NCBI RefSeq assembly: GCF_900188445.1
Contig: NZ_FZOR01000033.1
Location: forward strand, 1 to 64,000
Direction of reading: 5' to 3'
Length of the DNA: 64,000 bases
DNA from: Actinomadura meyerae
Lineage (GTDB): Bacteria; Actinomycetota; Actinomycetes; Streptosporangiales; Streptosporangiaceae
The notes beneath the pieces are model-generated. The model saw only the letters and a list, made by a program, of their open reading frames with translations. It was not told the origin of the DNA and searched no databases. The translations under genes and the position numbers were made by a program. This document shows positions 33,742 through 41,900 of this stretch, one piece after another; position 1 is the first letter of the stretch, and each line of letters opens with the position of its first letter.

Positions 33742-34379
33742 GCGGCGGTCTCGGGCCCGGCGACGTCCGCGACCGGCCCGAGCGCTGGACGGTCGTCGGG
33801 TCGTCGGAGGCGTTCCGGGGGCCGGTGTTCGGCGTCCGGCGGGACCGGGTGGAGATGCCGCGCGGCGACGGCACCGAGGTCGTCCGGCGGGACGTGGTCG
33901 AGCACATCGGCGCCGTCGGCGTCATCGCGCTCGACGACCGGGACCGGGTGCTGCTGCTGCGCCAGTACCGGCACCCGGTGGGGCGGCTGCTGTGGGAGGC
34001 GCCCGCCGGGCTGCGCGACGTGGACGGCGAGGAACTGCGCGGCCTGGCCGAGCGGGAGCTGCTGGAGGAGGCCGGGTACCGCGCCGAGCGCTGGGACACC
34101 CTGGTCGACGTGTTCACCTCGCCCGGCATGGCCGACGAGCGGGTCCGGATCTTCCTGGCCCGCGGCCTGACCGAGGTACCCGAAGCCGAGATCGACTTCG
34201 AGCGGGTGCACGAGGAGGCCGACATGCCGGTCGTGTGGGTGCCGCTGGACGAGGCGGTCCGCAAGGTCCTGGCCGGCGACCTGCACAACATGGTCGCCTG
34301 CATGGGGGTGCTGGCGGTGCGCGCGGCGCGCGACACCGGCTTCCGGGACCTGCGGCCCGCGGACGCGCCCGAGGACTGA
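33738..34379 (+). CDS. NUDIX hydrolase, ADP-ribose pyrophosphatase type
   Basis: A 213-residue protein that probably hydrolyses ADP-ribose or a related nucleoside diphosphate sugar. The NUDIX box, GLRDVDGEELRGLAERELLEEAGY (G-x5-E-x7-REUxEExG pattern), is at about residues 93-116, preceded by LLLRQYRHPVGRLLWEAPAG, which is typical of the ADPRase subgroup (RQYR..W.PAG). The GTG overlaps the pyrG stop, so the genes are coupled; the pyrG-NUDIX-xerD order is common in actinobacteria. Confidence 0.93.
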   Translation: MSGGLGPGDVRDRPERWTVVGSSEAFRGPVFGVRRDRVEMPRGDGTEVVRRDVVEHIGAVGVIALDDRDRVLLLRQYRHPVGRLLWEAPAGLRDVDGEELRGLAERELLEEAGYRAERWDTLVDVFTSPGMADERVRIFLARGLTEVPEAEIDFERVHEEADMPVVWVPLDEAVRKVLAGDLHNMVACMGVLAVRAARDTGFRDLRPADAPED

Positions 34380-34438
34380 GCCCGCGGGCCCGGCCCGGAG
34401 ACGGGCCCGCGAGGTCCCCTCGGGCGGCCGGACGGGGC

Positions 34439-35464
34439 ATGATGGGCGGGTCCCGCTGTCCCCGGCCGGAACGAGGTGCCGCACTGTCCCCGAGCCCGTC
34501 CCCCCGGAGTGCCGCGCAGGACGCGGCCGCGGCCTCCGCGCTCGACTCGGCCGTGCGGGCCTACCTGGGGCACCTGGCCGTCGAGCGGGGCCTCGCCGCG
34601 AACACGCTCAGCTCCTACCGCCGCGACCTGCGCCGCTACGCGCGCGTGCAGGACGCCCGCGGCCGCGCCGCCATCGGCGACATCACCGAGGACGACGTCC
34701 GCGCGTTCCTGCTGGGGCTGCGGGAGGGCGACGCCGACCATCCGCCGCTGTCGGCGGGATCTGCGGCGCGGGCGCTCGTCGCGGTGCGGGGCCTGCACCG
34801 GTTCGCGCTGCGGGAGGGCCTCGCGGCCCGCGACCCCGCGCACGACGTCAAGCCGCCGACGCCGCCGCGCCGGCTGCCGAAGGCGATCTCGCTGCCGGAG
34901 GTGGAGCGGCTGCTCGCGGCGGCGGCCGGGCCGTCCGGTGAGCGCGGCGCCGCGCGCGGCCTGCGCGACCGGGCGCTGCTGGAGCTGCTCTACGGGTCGG
35001 GCGCGCGGATCTCCGAGGCCGTCGGCCTGGACGTCGACGACCTCGACCTGCGGGACGGGATCGCCCGCGTCGCCGGCAAGGGCGGCAAGGCCAGGGTCGT
35101 GCCGATCGGCGACTACGCCCGCGAGGCCGTGGACGCCTACCTGGTGCGGGCGCGGCCGGAGCTGGCGGGGGCGGGCCGGGGCGGCCCGGCGCTGTTCCTC
35201 AACGCGCGCGGCGGGCGGCTGTCGCGGCAGGGCGCCTGGATGGTGCTGCGCGCCGCCGCCGACCGCGCGCAGCTGTCGGAGGTGTCGCCGCACACGCTGC
35301 GCCACTCGTTCGCGACGCACCTGCTGGACGGGGGAGCCGACGTCCGCGTCGTCCAGGAGCTGCTCGGGCACGCGTCGGTGACGACGACGCAGGTCTACAC
35401 GCTGGTGACGGCGCAGCTGCTGCGGGAGGTCTACGCGACCTCGCACCCCCGCGCGCGGAGCTGA
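34439..35464 (+). CDS. xerD: Tyrosine recombinase XerD
   Basis: A site-specific recombinase that resolves chromosome dimers at dif. The N-terminal SAM-like domain (AYLGHLAVERGLAANTLSSYRRDLRRY) is followed by the catalytic domain with Arg in YGSGARISEAVGLDV, Lys in VAGKGGKARVVPI, the HTLRHSFATHLLDGGAD box (H-x-x-R), LGHASVTTTQ (His) and the nucleophile Tyr in TQVYT. From ATG 34439 it is 341 residues, about 35 longer than usual. A CTG at 34484, preceded by GAGG, would give 326 residues and could be the real start. Followed by parA and scpAB, its standard neighbours. Confidence 0.93.
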   Translation: MMGGSRCPRPERGAALSPSPSPRSAAQDAAAASALDSAVRAYLGHLAVERGLAANTLSSYRRDLRRYARVQDARGRAAIGDITEDDVRAFLLGLREGDADHPPLSAGSAARALVAVRGLHRFALREGLAARDPAHDVKPPTPPRRLPKAISLPEVERLLAAAAGPSGERGAARGLRDRALLELLYGSGARISEAVGLDVDDLDLRDGIARVAGKGGKARVVPIGDYAREAVDAYLVRARPELAGAGRGGPALFLNARGGRLSRQGAWMVLRAAADRAQLSEVSPHTLRHSFATHLLDGGADVRVVQELLGHASVTTTQVYTLVTAQLLREVYATSHPRARS

Positions 35465-35612
35465 CCCGCCCGGTGCCCAATCAGGCAGGAACGGGACGGA
35501 CCGGTCGCGGCACAAATCCCGACGTTCGGCGCGCGTCGGCTTGTGGCCGGGGGTGGACGGCCCTAGAGTCCCCGTTCTGGATGGCATTTCCGGGCCGCCG
35601 GGGAGGGATCTG

Positions 35613-36524
35613 GTGACCAGCACAGACGGTGCGGAGGGAGTCCTTTCCTCCGCCACCATAGAGACCGATCCGAGCCGGGCCCTCGGGCCCACTCAGCGAC
35701 CCGTGCCGGTGTTCCCCGAGCCGGAACCCCTGGCCGAGCACGGGCCCGCGCGCATCGTGGCCGTCTGCAACCAGAAGGGCGGCGTCGGCAAGACCACCAC
35801 GACGATCAACCTCGGCGCGGCGCTCGCCGAGTACGGCCGCCGGGTCCTGCTCGTCGACTTCGACCCGCAGGGCGCCCTGTCGGTCGGCCTCGGCAAGGGC
35901 GACCCGCGCCAGCTCGACGTGACGATCCACAACCTGCTGCTCGAGCACGACACCGAGTGGGAGGACGTCGTCATCGAGACCGGCGTCGACGGGATGGACC
36001 TGCTGCCGAGCAACATCGACCTGTCCGGCGCGGAGGTGCAGCTCGTCCACGAGGTCGGGCGCGAGTACATCCTGCAGGGCGCGCTGAAGTCGGCGATCCC
36101 GCACTACGACTACATCCTCATCGACTGCCAGCCGTCGCTCGGCCTGCTCACGGTCAACGCGCTGGCGGCCAGCGAGGGCGTGCTGATCCCGCTGGAGTGC
36201 GAGTACTTCGCGATGCGCGGCGTCGCGCTGCTGATGGAGACGATCGACAAGGTCCAGGGCCGGATCAACCCGGGGCTGGTCATCGACGGCGTCCTCGGCA
36301 CCATGTACGACTCGCGGACGCTGCACACCCGCGAGGTCCTCGGCCGCATCGTCGAGGCGTTCGGCGACAAGGTCTTCCACACCGTCATCAACCGGACGGT
36401 GCGCTTCCCGGACGCGACCGTCGCCGGGGAGCCGATCACGTTCTTCGACCCGAGCTCGATGGGCGCGAACGCCTACCGGAGCCTCGCCCGCGAGGTCCTC
36501 GTCCGGTGGGCCGAGACGGAGTGA
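35613..36524 (+). CDS. parA: ParA-family ATPase (chromosome partition)
   Basis: A 303-residue Walker-type ATPase. Residues 1-50 are a variable leader, then VAVCNQKGGVGKTTTTINLGAALA (deviant Walker A with signature Lys), LLVDFDPQGALS (A'), and DYILIDCQPSLGLLTVNAL (Walker B). In this xerD-parA-scpA-scpB cluster the protein is the Soj/ParA-like ATPase usually found beside ScpAB rather than the parAB pair near the origin; no parB is present here. The GTG start follows GGGAGG with a 6-nt spacer. Function in segregation is family knowledge; no DNA-binding partner is visible. Confidence 0.92.
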   Translation: MTSTDGAEGVLSSATIETDPSRALGPTQRPVPVFPEPEPLAEHGPARIVAVCNQKGGVGKTTTTINLGAALAEYGRRVLLVDFDPQGALSVGLGKGDPRQLDVTIHNLLLEHDTEWEDVVIETGVDGMDLLPSNIDLSGAEVQLVHEVGREYILQGALKSAIPHYDYILIDCQPSLGLLTVNALAASEGVLIPLECEYFAMRGVALLMETIDKVQGRINPGLVIDGVLGTMYDSRTLHTREVLGRIVEAFGDKVFHTVINRTVRFPDATVAGEPITFFDPSSMGANAYRSLAREVLVRWAETE

Positions 36525-36563
36525 TCCGGCCCGGCGTTCCCCGAACCCCCTGACGGAGCGCAC

Positions 36564-37253
36564 ATGGGAAACCCCCCGCCCGGCCCGTACGACCCGCCGC
36601 CCGGCGCGCCCCCGCCTCCCGGCGCGCCCCCGCCACCCGGCGCGTTCCCGCCGCCCGGCGCCCCCGCGCCGGCATCCGGCGGCGGGCCGGGGCGGCTGGT
36701 CCTCGTGCTGGTCGCCGCCGGCGTGGCCGTGCTGCTGCTGCTCGGCGGTGCGGTCGCCTACGTCATCGCCACCGGGGACGACGGCGGCTCCGAGGCGGCC
36801 GCCTCCTCCGGCCCGTCCGACCTCCGCGAGCCGCTGACGTTCGCGCTGGTCGAGAAGGAGTCCGAGCCGCCGTGCCGGCCCGGCGCCCGCACCGTCGCCG
36901 GCGACACGTCCTGCTACACCTTCGGCTCCGACCAGCTGACCGTGCGCCGCCTGGAGGCGGTGAAGGCGGCGATGCCCGACCCGGCGCGCGGCGCGCCGGG
37001 CTGGAGCGTCCAGGTGACCCTCACCGCCGCGGACCGCCAGGGCTTCGCCGCCCTGACCGCCAAGGCCGCGCGGGGGTTCGCGAGCCAGGCGCCGAGCGGC
37101 CGGATGGGCATGCTCGTCGGCGGGACGCTCATCTCCGAGCCCGCGCAGGTGGAGCAGGCCATCACCGCCGGAAAAGTGGAGATCACCGGCCCGCCCGACA
37201 GGTTCACCCGCGAGTACGCCGAGGGTCTCGTCCGCCGGATGACCGGGCGGTAG
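36564..37253 (+). CDS. Membrane-anchored protein with SecD-head-like domain
   Basis: A 229-residue protein. Residues 1-40 are repeats of Pro-Pro-Gly-Ala (cytoplasmic), a helix follows (LVLVLVAAGVAVLLLLGGAVAYVI, about 45-70), and the rest is outside the cell. The extracytoplasmic part ends GWSVQVTLTAADRQGFAALTAKAARGF, then MLVGGTLISEPAQVEQAITAGKVEITG, matching the pattern of the SecD P1 head (a W-V-x-x-x-L-T strand, then LDG-x-V-x-S-x-P-x-I-x-x-x-I-x-G-G-x-A-x-I-x-G). Two Cys (PPCRPG, SCYTF) may form a disulfide. No channel helices exist, so it is not a translocase subunit. It sits between parA and scpA. Confidence 0.75.
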   Translation: MGNPPPGPYDPPPGAPPPPGAPPPPGAFPPPGAPAPASGGGPGRLVLVLVAAGVAVLLLLGGAVAYVIATGDDGGSEAAASSGPSDLREPLTFALVEKESEPPCRPGARTVAGDTSCYTFGSDQLTVRRLEAVKAAMPDPARGAPGWSVQVTLTAADRQGFAALTAKAARGFASQAPSGRMGMLVGGTLISEPAQVEQAITAGKVEITGPPDRFTREYAEGLVRRMTGR

Positions 37254-37316
37254 CGGGCCGCGCCCGTCACCGCTCGTGACCGCCGATGGTGCGAGCGGCG
37301 CGCAGGGCATGGGACG

Positions 37317-38243
37317 ATGTGGCCGGTGAGCACAGCGCGGGAGGAGTCCTCCGCTACCGTGAGCGACGTGGAGGAGACGCCGCCGGAGCCGGGGCCGGAG
37401 GAGCGGGAGGACGGGGAGCAGCAGGGCTTCCGCGTCCACCTGGACAACTTCGAGGGCCCGTTCGACCTGCTGCTCGGCCTGATCTCCAAGCACAAGCTCG
37501 ACATCACCGAGGTGTCGCTGCACAAGGTCACCGACGACTTCATCGCGCACATCCGCTCCCACGGCCGCGACTGGGACCTCGACCAGGCCAGCCACTTCCT
37601 GCTGGTCGCCGCGACGCTGCTCGACCTGAAGGCCGCCCGGCTGCTGCCGTCCGGCGAGGTCGACGACGAGGAGGACCTCGCGCTGCTGGAGGCCCGCGAC
37701 CTGCTGTTCGCGCGGCTGCTGCAGTACCGCGCCTACAAGGAGGTCGCGAAGGTGCTCGCCGCGCGGATGGCGGAGGCGGGGCGGCGCTTCCCGCGCCTGG
37801 TGCCGATGGAGCCGCGGTTCGCGAACCTGCTGCCGGAGGTGCTGCTCGGCCTCGGCCCGGAGGAGTTCGCGCGGCTCGCCGCGAAGGCCCTCGCGCCGAA
37901 GGCGCCGCCCGCGGTGTCGGTCGAGCACATGTACCAGCCGAAGGCCAGCGTGAAGGAGCAGGCCGCGATCGTCGTGGCGCTGCTGCGCCGGCTGCGCCGC
38001 ACGACGTTCAGGGTCCTCGCCGCCGACGCGGAGGGCACCTACGAGGTCGTCGCGCGGTTCCTGGCGCTGCTGGAGCTGTACCGGGAGCAGGCGGTCGTGT
38101 TCGAGCAGGACCAGCCCCTCGGCGAGCTGCACGTGATCTGGACGGGCGCCGACGAGGGCGACGTCGAGGTGGGCGACGACTACGAGGGCGCGCCGAAGAA
38201 GGACGGCGCGCGAGATGAGGGAGACGGGCGAGGCGATGAGTGA
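37317..38243 (+). CDS. scpA: Segregation and condensation protein A
   Basis: A 308-residue kleisin that bridges SMC heads and binds ScpB. Typical start FRVHLDNFEGPFDLLLGLISKHKLDITEVSLHKVTDDFIAHI, then FLLVAATLLDLKAARLLP, a variable middle, and a C-terminal winged helix (VVARFLALLELYREQAVVFEQDQPLGELHVIW). The N-terminal 35 residues are acidic and variable; GTG codons at 37326 and 37359 are alternative starts. It overlaps scpB by 8 nt, so both are made together. Confidence 0.94.
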   Translation: MWPVSTAREESSATVSDVEETPPEPGPEEREDGEQQGFRVHLDNFEGPFDLLLGLISKHKLDITEVSLHKVTDDFIAHIRSHGRDWDLDQASHFLLVAATLLDLKAARLLPSGEVDDEEDLALLEARDLLFARLLQYRAYKEVAKVLAARMAEAGRRFPRLVPMEPRFANLLPEVLLGLGPEEFARLAAKALAPKAPPAVSVEHMYQPKASVKEQAAIVVALLRRLRRTTFRVLAADAEGTYEVVARFLALLELYREQAVVFEQDQPLGELHVIWTGADEGDVEVGDDYEGAPKKDGARDEGDGRGDE

Positions 38244-38826
38244 GGACCCCGGCGCGCAGGCGCCGGAGCAGCCGGAGCAGCCGGAGCTTCCGGGGCTGCG
38301 GGCCTCGATCGAGGCGATCCTGCTGGTGGTGGACGAGCCGGTCACCGAGATGACGCTGGCCCAGCTGCTGGAGCGCCCCCGCGGCGAGGTCGCCGAGACG
38401 CTGCGGGAGCTGGCCGCGGAATACACCGAGCAGGGCCGCGGGTTCGATCTCAGGGAGGTCGCCGGCGGCTGGCGGTTCTACACCCGGGACGTGTGCGCCC
38501 CGGTCGTGGAGCGGTTCGTCACCGACGGGCAGCAGGCGCGGCTGACGCAGGCCGCGCTGGAGACGCTCGCCGTCGTCGCCTACCGGCAGCCGGTGAGCCG
38601 CGCCCGGGTGTCGGCGATCCGCGGCGTCAACAGCGACGGCGTCATGCGGACGCTGACGCTGCGCGGCCTCATCGAGGACGCGGGGCAGGACCCGGAGTCG
38701 CAGGCGCACCTGTACCGCACGACCGGGTACTTCCTGGAGCGCCTCGGGCTCCGCGACCTCGACGAGCTGCCGGAGCTCGCCCCCTACCTGCCGGACGACC
38801 TGCCCGAAGACATAGTGGACGATTGA
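38236..38826 (+). CDS. scpB: Segregation and condensation protein B
   Basis: About 196 residues, two winged-helix domains: LRASIEAILLVVDEPVTEMTLAQLLERP in the first, then RLTQAALETLAVVAYRQPVSRARVSAIRGVNSDGVMRTLTLRGLIEDAG, which is the ScpB signature, in the second. It binds ScpA and loads the condensin complex. I chose the ATG at 38236 over the one at 38215 because GAGG lies just before it and the ATGAGTGA overlap with scpA is typical. Confidence 0.94.
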   Translation: MSEDPGAQAPEQPEQPELPGLRASIEAILLVVDEPVTEMTLAQLLERPRGEVAETLRELAAEYTEQGRGFDLREVAGGWRFYTRDVCAPVVERFVTDGQQARLTQAALETLAVVAYRQPVSRARVSAIRGVNSDGVMRTLTLRGLIEDAGQDPESQAHLYRTTGYFLERLGLRDLDELPELAPYLPDDLPEDIVDD

Positions 38827-38834
38827 GGGTTTCC

Positions 38835-39566
38835 GTGAGTGAGAACGAGGGCGTGCGGCTGCAGAAGGTCCTGGCCGACGCCGGGGTCGGCAGCCGCCGC
38901 CACTGCGAGGAGCTGATCGGCGAGGGCCGCGTCACCGTGGACGGGAAGAGGGTGTTCCGGTTCGGCGAGCGCGTCGACCCGCGGACCGCCGTCATCCACG
39001 TGGACGGCAAGCGCGTCGAGACCCGCGCCGAGATGCGGTACTACGCGATCAACAAGCCGCGCGGCGTGGTGTCCACGATGTCGGACGAGCGGGGCCGCAA
39101 GTCCCTCGCCGACTACGTGGAGGTCCCCGAGCGGCTGTTCCACGTCGGCCGGCTCGACACCGACACCGAGGGCCTGATCCTGCTCACCAACGACGGGGAG
39201 CTGGCGCACCGGCTCATGCACCCGTCCTTCGGCGTCGACAAGACCTACCTGGCCGAGATCCACGGCCCGATCCCGCGCGACCTCGGCCGGCGGCTGAAGG
39301 CGGGGGTGACGCTGGAGGACGGGCCCGCCAAGGCCGACCGGTTCCGCGTCTTCGACCAGGTTGGCCGGCGCGTCCTGGTGGAGATCACGCTGCACGAGGG
39401 GCGCAAGCACATCGTCCGGCGGCTGCTGAAGGAGGTCGGGTTCCCGGTCCAGCAGCTCGCCCGCATAGAGTTCGGGCCCATCAGGCTGGGCTCGCTGAAG
39501 CCGGGCGGGATGCGCGCGCTGAGCGTGCGGGAGGTCGGCGAGCTGTACAAGGCCGTCGGGCTCTAG
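38835..39566 (+). CDS. rluB: 23S rRNA pseudouridine synthase, RluB/RsuA family
   Basis: A 243-residue enzyme. Residues 5-65 form an S4 RNA-binding domain (RLQKVLADAGVGSRRHCEELIGEGRVTVDG). The catalytic domain has YAINKPRGVVST and the active-site loop VGRLDTDTEGLILLTNDGEL with the nucleophile Asp (about residue 104), plus LHEGRKHIVRRLL. It modifies a uridine of 23S rRNA near the peptidyl transferase centre (family knowledge; the exact site was not checked). The GTG follows GAGGG with a 5-nt spacer. It follows scpB, as in many Gram-positives. Confidence 0.93.
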   Translation: MSENEGVRLQKVLADAGVGSRRHCEELIGEGRVTVDGKRVFRFGERVDPRTAVIHVDGKRVETRAEMRYYAINKPRGVVSTMSDERGRKSLADYVEVPERLFHVGRLDTDTEGLILLTNDGELAHRLMHPSFGVDKTYLAEIHGPIPRDLGRRLKAGVTLEDGPAKADRFRVFDQVGRRVLVEITLHEGRKHIVRRLLKEVGFPVQQLARIEFGPIRLGSLKPGGMRALSVREVGELYKAVGL

Positions 39567-39589
39567 GACACGGGAAGGGGAGGACGACT

Positions 39590-39952
39590 GTGGCGGTACG
39601 CGCGGTCCGCGGGGCGACGCAGATCGACGCCGACGACCGGGAGCAGATCCTGGAGGCGACGACGGAGCTGGTCGCGGAGGTGATGGAGCGCAACGCGCTG
39701 AGCACCGACGATGTGATCAGCGTCATCTTCACGGTCACCCCGGACCTGACGGCGGAGTTCCCGGCGCTCGCCGCCCGCAAGCTCGGCTTCCACGAGGTGC
39801 CGCTGCTGTGCGCGACCGAGATCGGCGTGCCGGGGGCGCTGCCCCGGGTGATCCGGCTGATGGCGCACATCGAGACCGACCGCCCGCGCTCGGACGTCCA
39901 GCACGTCTACCTGCGCGGCGCGACGGCGCTCCGGCTCGACATCGCGCAGTAG
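39590..39952 (+). CDS. aroH: Chorismate mutase, AroH type
   Basis: A 120-residue monofunctional chorismate mutase that converts chorismate to prephenate. The trimeric AroH fold is recognised by VRAVRGATQIDADDREQILEATTELV at the start, MERNALSTDDVISVIFTVTPDLTAEFPALAARKLG and PLLCATEIGVPGALPRVIRLMAHIE, with active-site Arg, Glu and Cys in the expected places, and HVYLRGATALRLD at the end. It feeds the next gene (prephenate dehydrogenase). The GTG follows GGGGAGG. Confidence 0.96.
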   Translation: MAVRAVRGATQIDADDREQILEATTELVAEVMERNALSTDDVISVIFTVTPDLTAEFPALAARKLGFHEVPLLCATEIGVPGALPRVIRLMAHIETDRPRSDVQHVYLRGATALRLDIAQ

Positions 39953-39969
39953 GCACGGGTCGGGGGCAG

Positions 39970-39975
39970 TAGGGT
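39970..39975 (+). promoter_or_regulatory. -10 element of the leaderless tyrA gene
   Basis: TAGGGT, then 6 nt, then the GTG at 39982. It suggests that tyrA has its own promoter in addition to read-through from aroH 29 nt upstream. Confidence 0.45.
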
Positions 39976-39981
39976 TTCGGC

Positions 39982-41088
39982 GTGAGTGAGGACGTGGTGG
40001 CGCGGCGCATCGTCGTCGTGGGGACGGGGCTGATCGGGACGTCGATCGCCCTGGCGATGCGCGAGCGCGGTGCCGAGGTGCTGCTGACCGACCGGGACGC
40101 GGCGGCGCTGTCGCTGGCGGTGGAGCTGGGCGCGGGGGAGGCGCTGCCGGACGGCGCGCACGCCGGGCCCGCCGACCTGGCGGTGCTGGCGGTGCCGCCG
40201 GCCGCGGTGGCGGTGACGCTGCTGGACGCACAGAAGCGCGGCCTGGCGACCGCCTACACCGATGTGGCGAGCGTGAAGGCGCTGCCGCTGGCGCAGGCGG
40301 CCGAGCTGGGCTGCGACCTGACGGCGTTCGTGGCGGGGCATCCGCTGGCCGGGAGCGAGCGGTCGGGGCCGGGCGCGGCGCGCGCCGACCTGTTCCTCGG
40401 GCGCCCGTGGGCGCTGTGCGCGCCGCCCGAGGCGACGCCGGAGACCGTCGAGGCCGTCACGGGCCTGGTGAAGGCGTGCGGGGCGATGCCGGTGCGGGTG
40501 GACGCGGCCGAGCACGACCGGGCCGTCGCGCTGGTCTCGCACGGCCCGCACGTGGTGTCGGCTGCGGTGGCGGCGCGGCTGACGGGCGCCGACGACGTGG
40601 CGCTGGGCCTCGCGGGGCAGGGCGTCCGGGACGTGACGCGGATCGCGGCGAGCGACCCGCGGCTGTGGATCGGCATCCTGTCGGCGAACTCCCAGCCCGT
40701 CGCGGACGTGCTGGAGGCCGTCGCGACGGATCTCGCGGTGGCGGCGTCGCTGCTGCGCGACGGCAGCGAGGAGGCCGCCGCCCACGTCGCGGACCTGCTG
40801 CTGCGCGGGAACGCGGGCCGGTCCCGCATCCCCGGCAAGCACGGGGGCGACCAGCCCGCCTACGCCACCGTCCAGGTGGTCATCCCCGACCGCCCCGGCG
40901 AGCTGGCGATGATCTTCCAGGCGGCGGGGATCGCGGGCGTCAACATCGAGGACGTGACGATCGAGCACTCCCCGGGCCGCCCGCTCGGCGTCCTGGAGCT
41001 GGCGGTGGTCCCGGAGGCCGCCGACCGCCTGGCCGCGGAGCTGCGCTCGCGCGGCTGGTCGGTGCCGGGGGCCTCCGGGGACCGGTAG
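39982..41088 (+). CDS. tyrA: Prephenate dehydrogenase with ACT domain
   Basis: A 368-residue NAD(P)-dependent enzyme that oxidatively decarboxylates prephenate to 4-hydroxyphenylpyruvate for tyrosine synthesis. Rossmann motif VVVGTGLIGTSIALAM at the start, then VLAVPPAAVAVTL, YTDVASVK, FVAGHPLAGSERSGPGAA (the conserved GxHPMxGxE/S-like segment) and HDRAVALVSHGPHVVSAAVA. Residues 300-360 form an ACT domain (VQVVIPDRPGELAMIFQAAGIAGVNIEDVTIEH) that probably binds tyrosine for feedback control. Confidence 0.95.
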   Translation: MSEDVVARRIVVVGTGLIGTSIALAMRERGAEVLLTDRDAAALSLAVELGAGEALPDGAHAGPADLAVLAVPPAAVAVTLLDAQKRGLATAYTDVASVKALPLAQAAELGCDLTAFVAGHPLAGSERSGPGAARADLFLGRPWALCAPPEATPETVEAVTGLVKACGAMPVRVDAAEHDRAVALVSHGPHVVSAAVAARLTGADDVALGLAGQGVRDVTRIAASDPRLWIGILSANSQPVADVLEAVATDLAVAASLLRDGSEEAAAHVADLLLRGNAGRSRIPGKHGGDQPAYATVQVVIPDRPGELAMIFQAAGIAGVNIEDVTIEHSPGRPLGVLELAVVPEAADRLAAELRSRGWSVPGASGDR

Positions 41089-41202
41089 CCTGGTTCGCCG
41101 GGGGGATTCCGGGCCTCTGCGCCGCGCGGCGGCGCGCGCCGCCCGTTCTCGTCCGCCGGCCGGGGCCGGCGGACGCTCCGACGACGAAGAGAGGGAGCGA
41201 TC

Positions 41203-41865
41203 GTGCCGCTCGTCATCGCCATGGACGGACCCTCCGGTTCGGGCAAGTCCAGCGCGTCCAAGGGCGTCGCCCGCGCGCTCGGGCTGCGGTACCTGGACAC
41301 CGGTGCCATGTACCGCGCCATGACGTGGTGGATGCTGGACCGGGGCGTGCCCGTGGAGGACGGCGCCGCCGTCGCGGCGCGCGCCCTCGACCCGGAGATC
41401 GTGTCGGGCACCGATCCGGACGCCCCGGCGATCACGGTGGACGGGGTGGACGTGGCCGGGCCGATCCGCACCCGCGAGGTGACGAACGCGGTCAGCGCGG
41501 TCAGCGCCGTCCCGGCGGTCCGGACCCGGCTGGTCGAGCTCCAGCGGGAGATCATCGGGGCCGGCGGGATCGTGGTGGAGGGCCGCGACATCGGCACGGT
41601 CGTGGCGCCGGACGCGGCGGTGAAGGTGTACCTGACGGCCAGCGAGGAGGCGCGCGCCGCGCGCCGGGCGAAGGACCTCGCGGCCGACCCGGGGGCGTCG
41701 GTGACGGTGACGCGGGCCGAGCAGGCGCGGCGGGACCGGCTCGACTCCACCCGGAAGGCGTCGCCGCTGGCGAAGGCGGCCGGCGCGCACGAGATCGACT
41801 CGACGGAGCTGAGCCTCGCCGAGGTCATCGAGGCGGTCGTCCGCCTCGCCAAAGAGCATGAGTGA
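41203..41865 (+). CDS. cmk: (d)CMP kinase
   Basis: A 220-residue cytidylate kinase. P-loop IAMDGPSGSGKSSASKGVARALG, YLDTGAMYRAMTWWMLD, EGRDIGTVVAPDAAVKVYLTASEEARAARR and SPLAKAAGAHEIDST (typical D-S-PL region) are all in place. It phosphorylates CMP and dCMP. The start follows an AGAGGGAG site. The next gene is der, the standard actinobacterial order. Confidence 0.96.
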   Translation: MPLVIAMDGPSGSGKSSASKGVARALGLRYLDTGAMYRAMTWWMLDRGVPVEDGAAVAARALDPEIVSGTDPDAPAITVDGVDVAGPIRTREVTNAVSAVSAVPAVRTRLVELQREIIGAGGIVVEGRDIGTVVAPDAAVKVYLTASEEARAARRAKDLAADPGASVTVTRAEQARRDRLDSTRKASPLAKAAGAHEIDSTELSLAEVIEAVVRLAKEHE

Positions 41866-41900
41866 GGGGGCGGCCTGAGGGCCGTCCCGGGGACAGGGCA

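Noticed and set aside
35481..38426. 981-codon open frame antisense to parA, the SecD-like gene and scpA
   Set aside because: Caused by the GC-rich third-position bias of the plus-strand genes; composition is Arg/His/Leu-rich nonsense with no fold motifs, while the plus-strand genes have clear family motifs.
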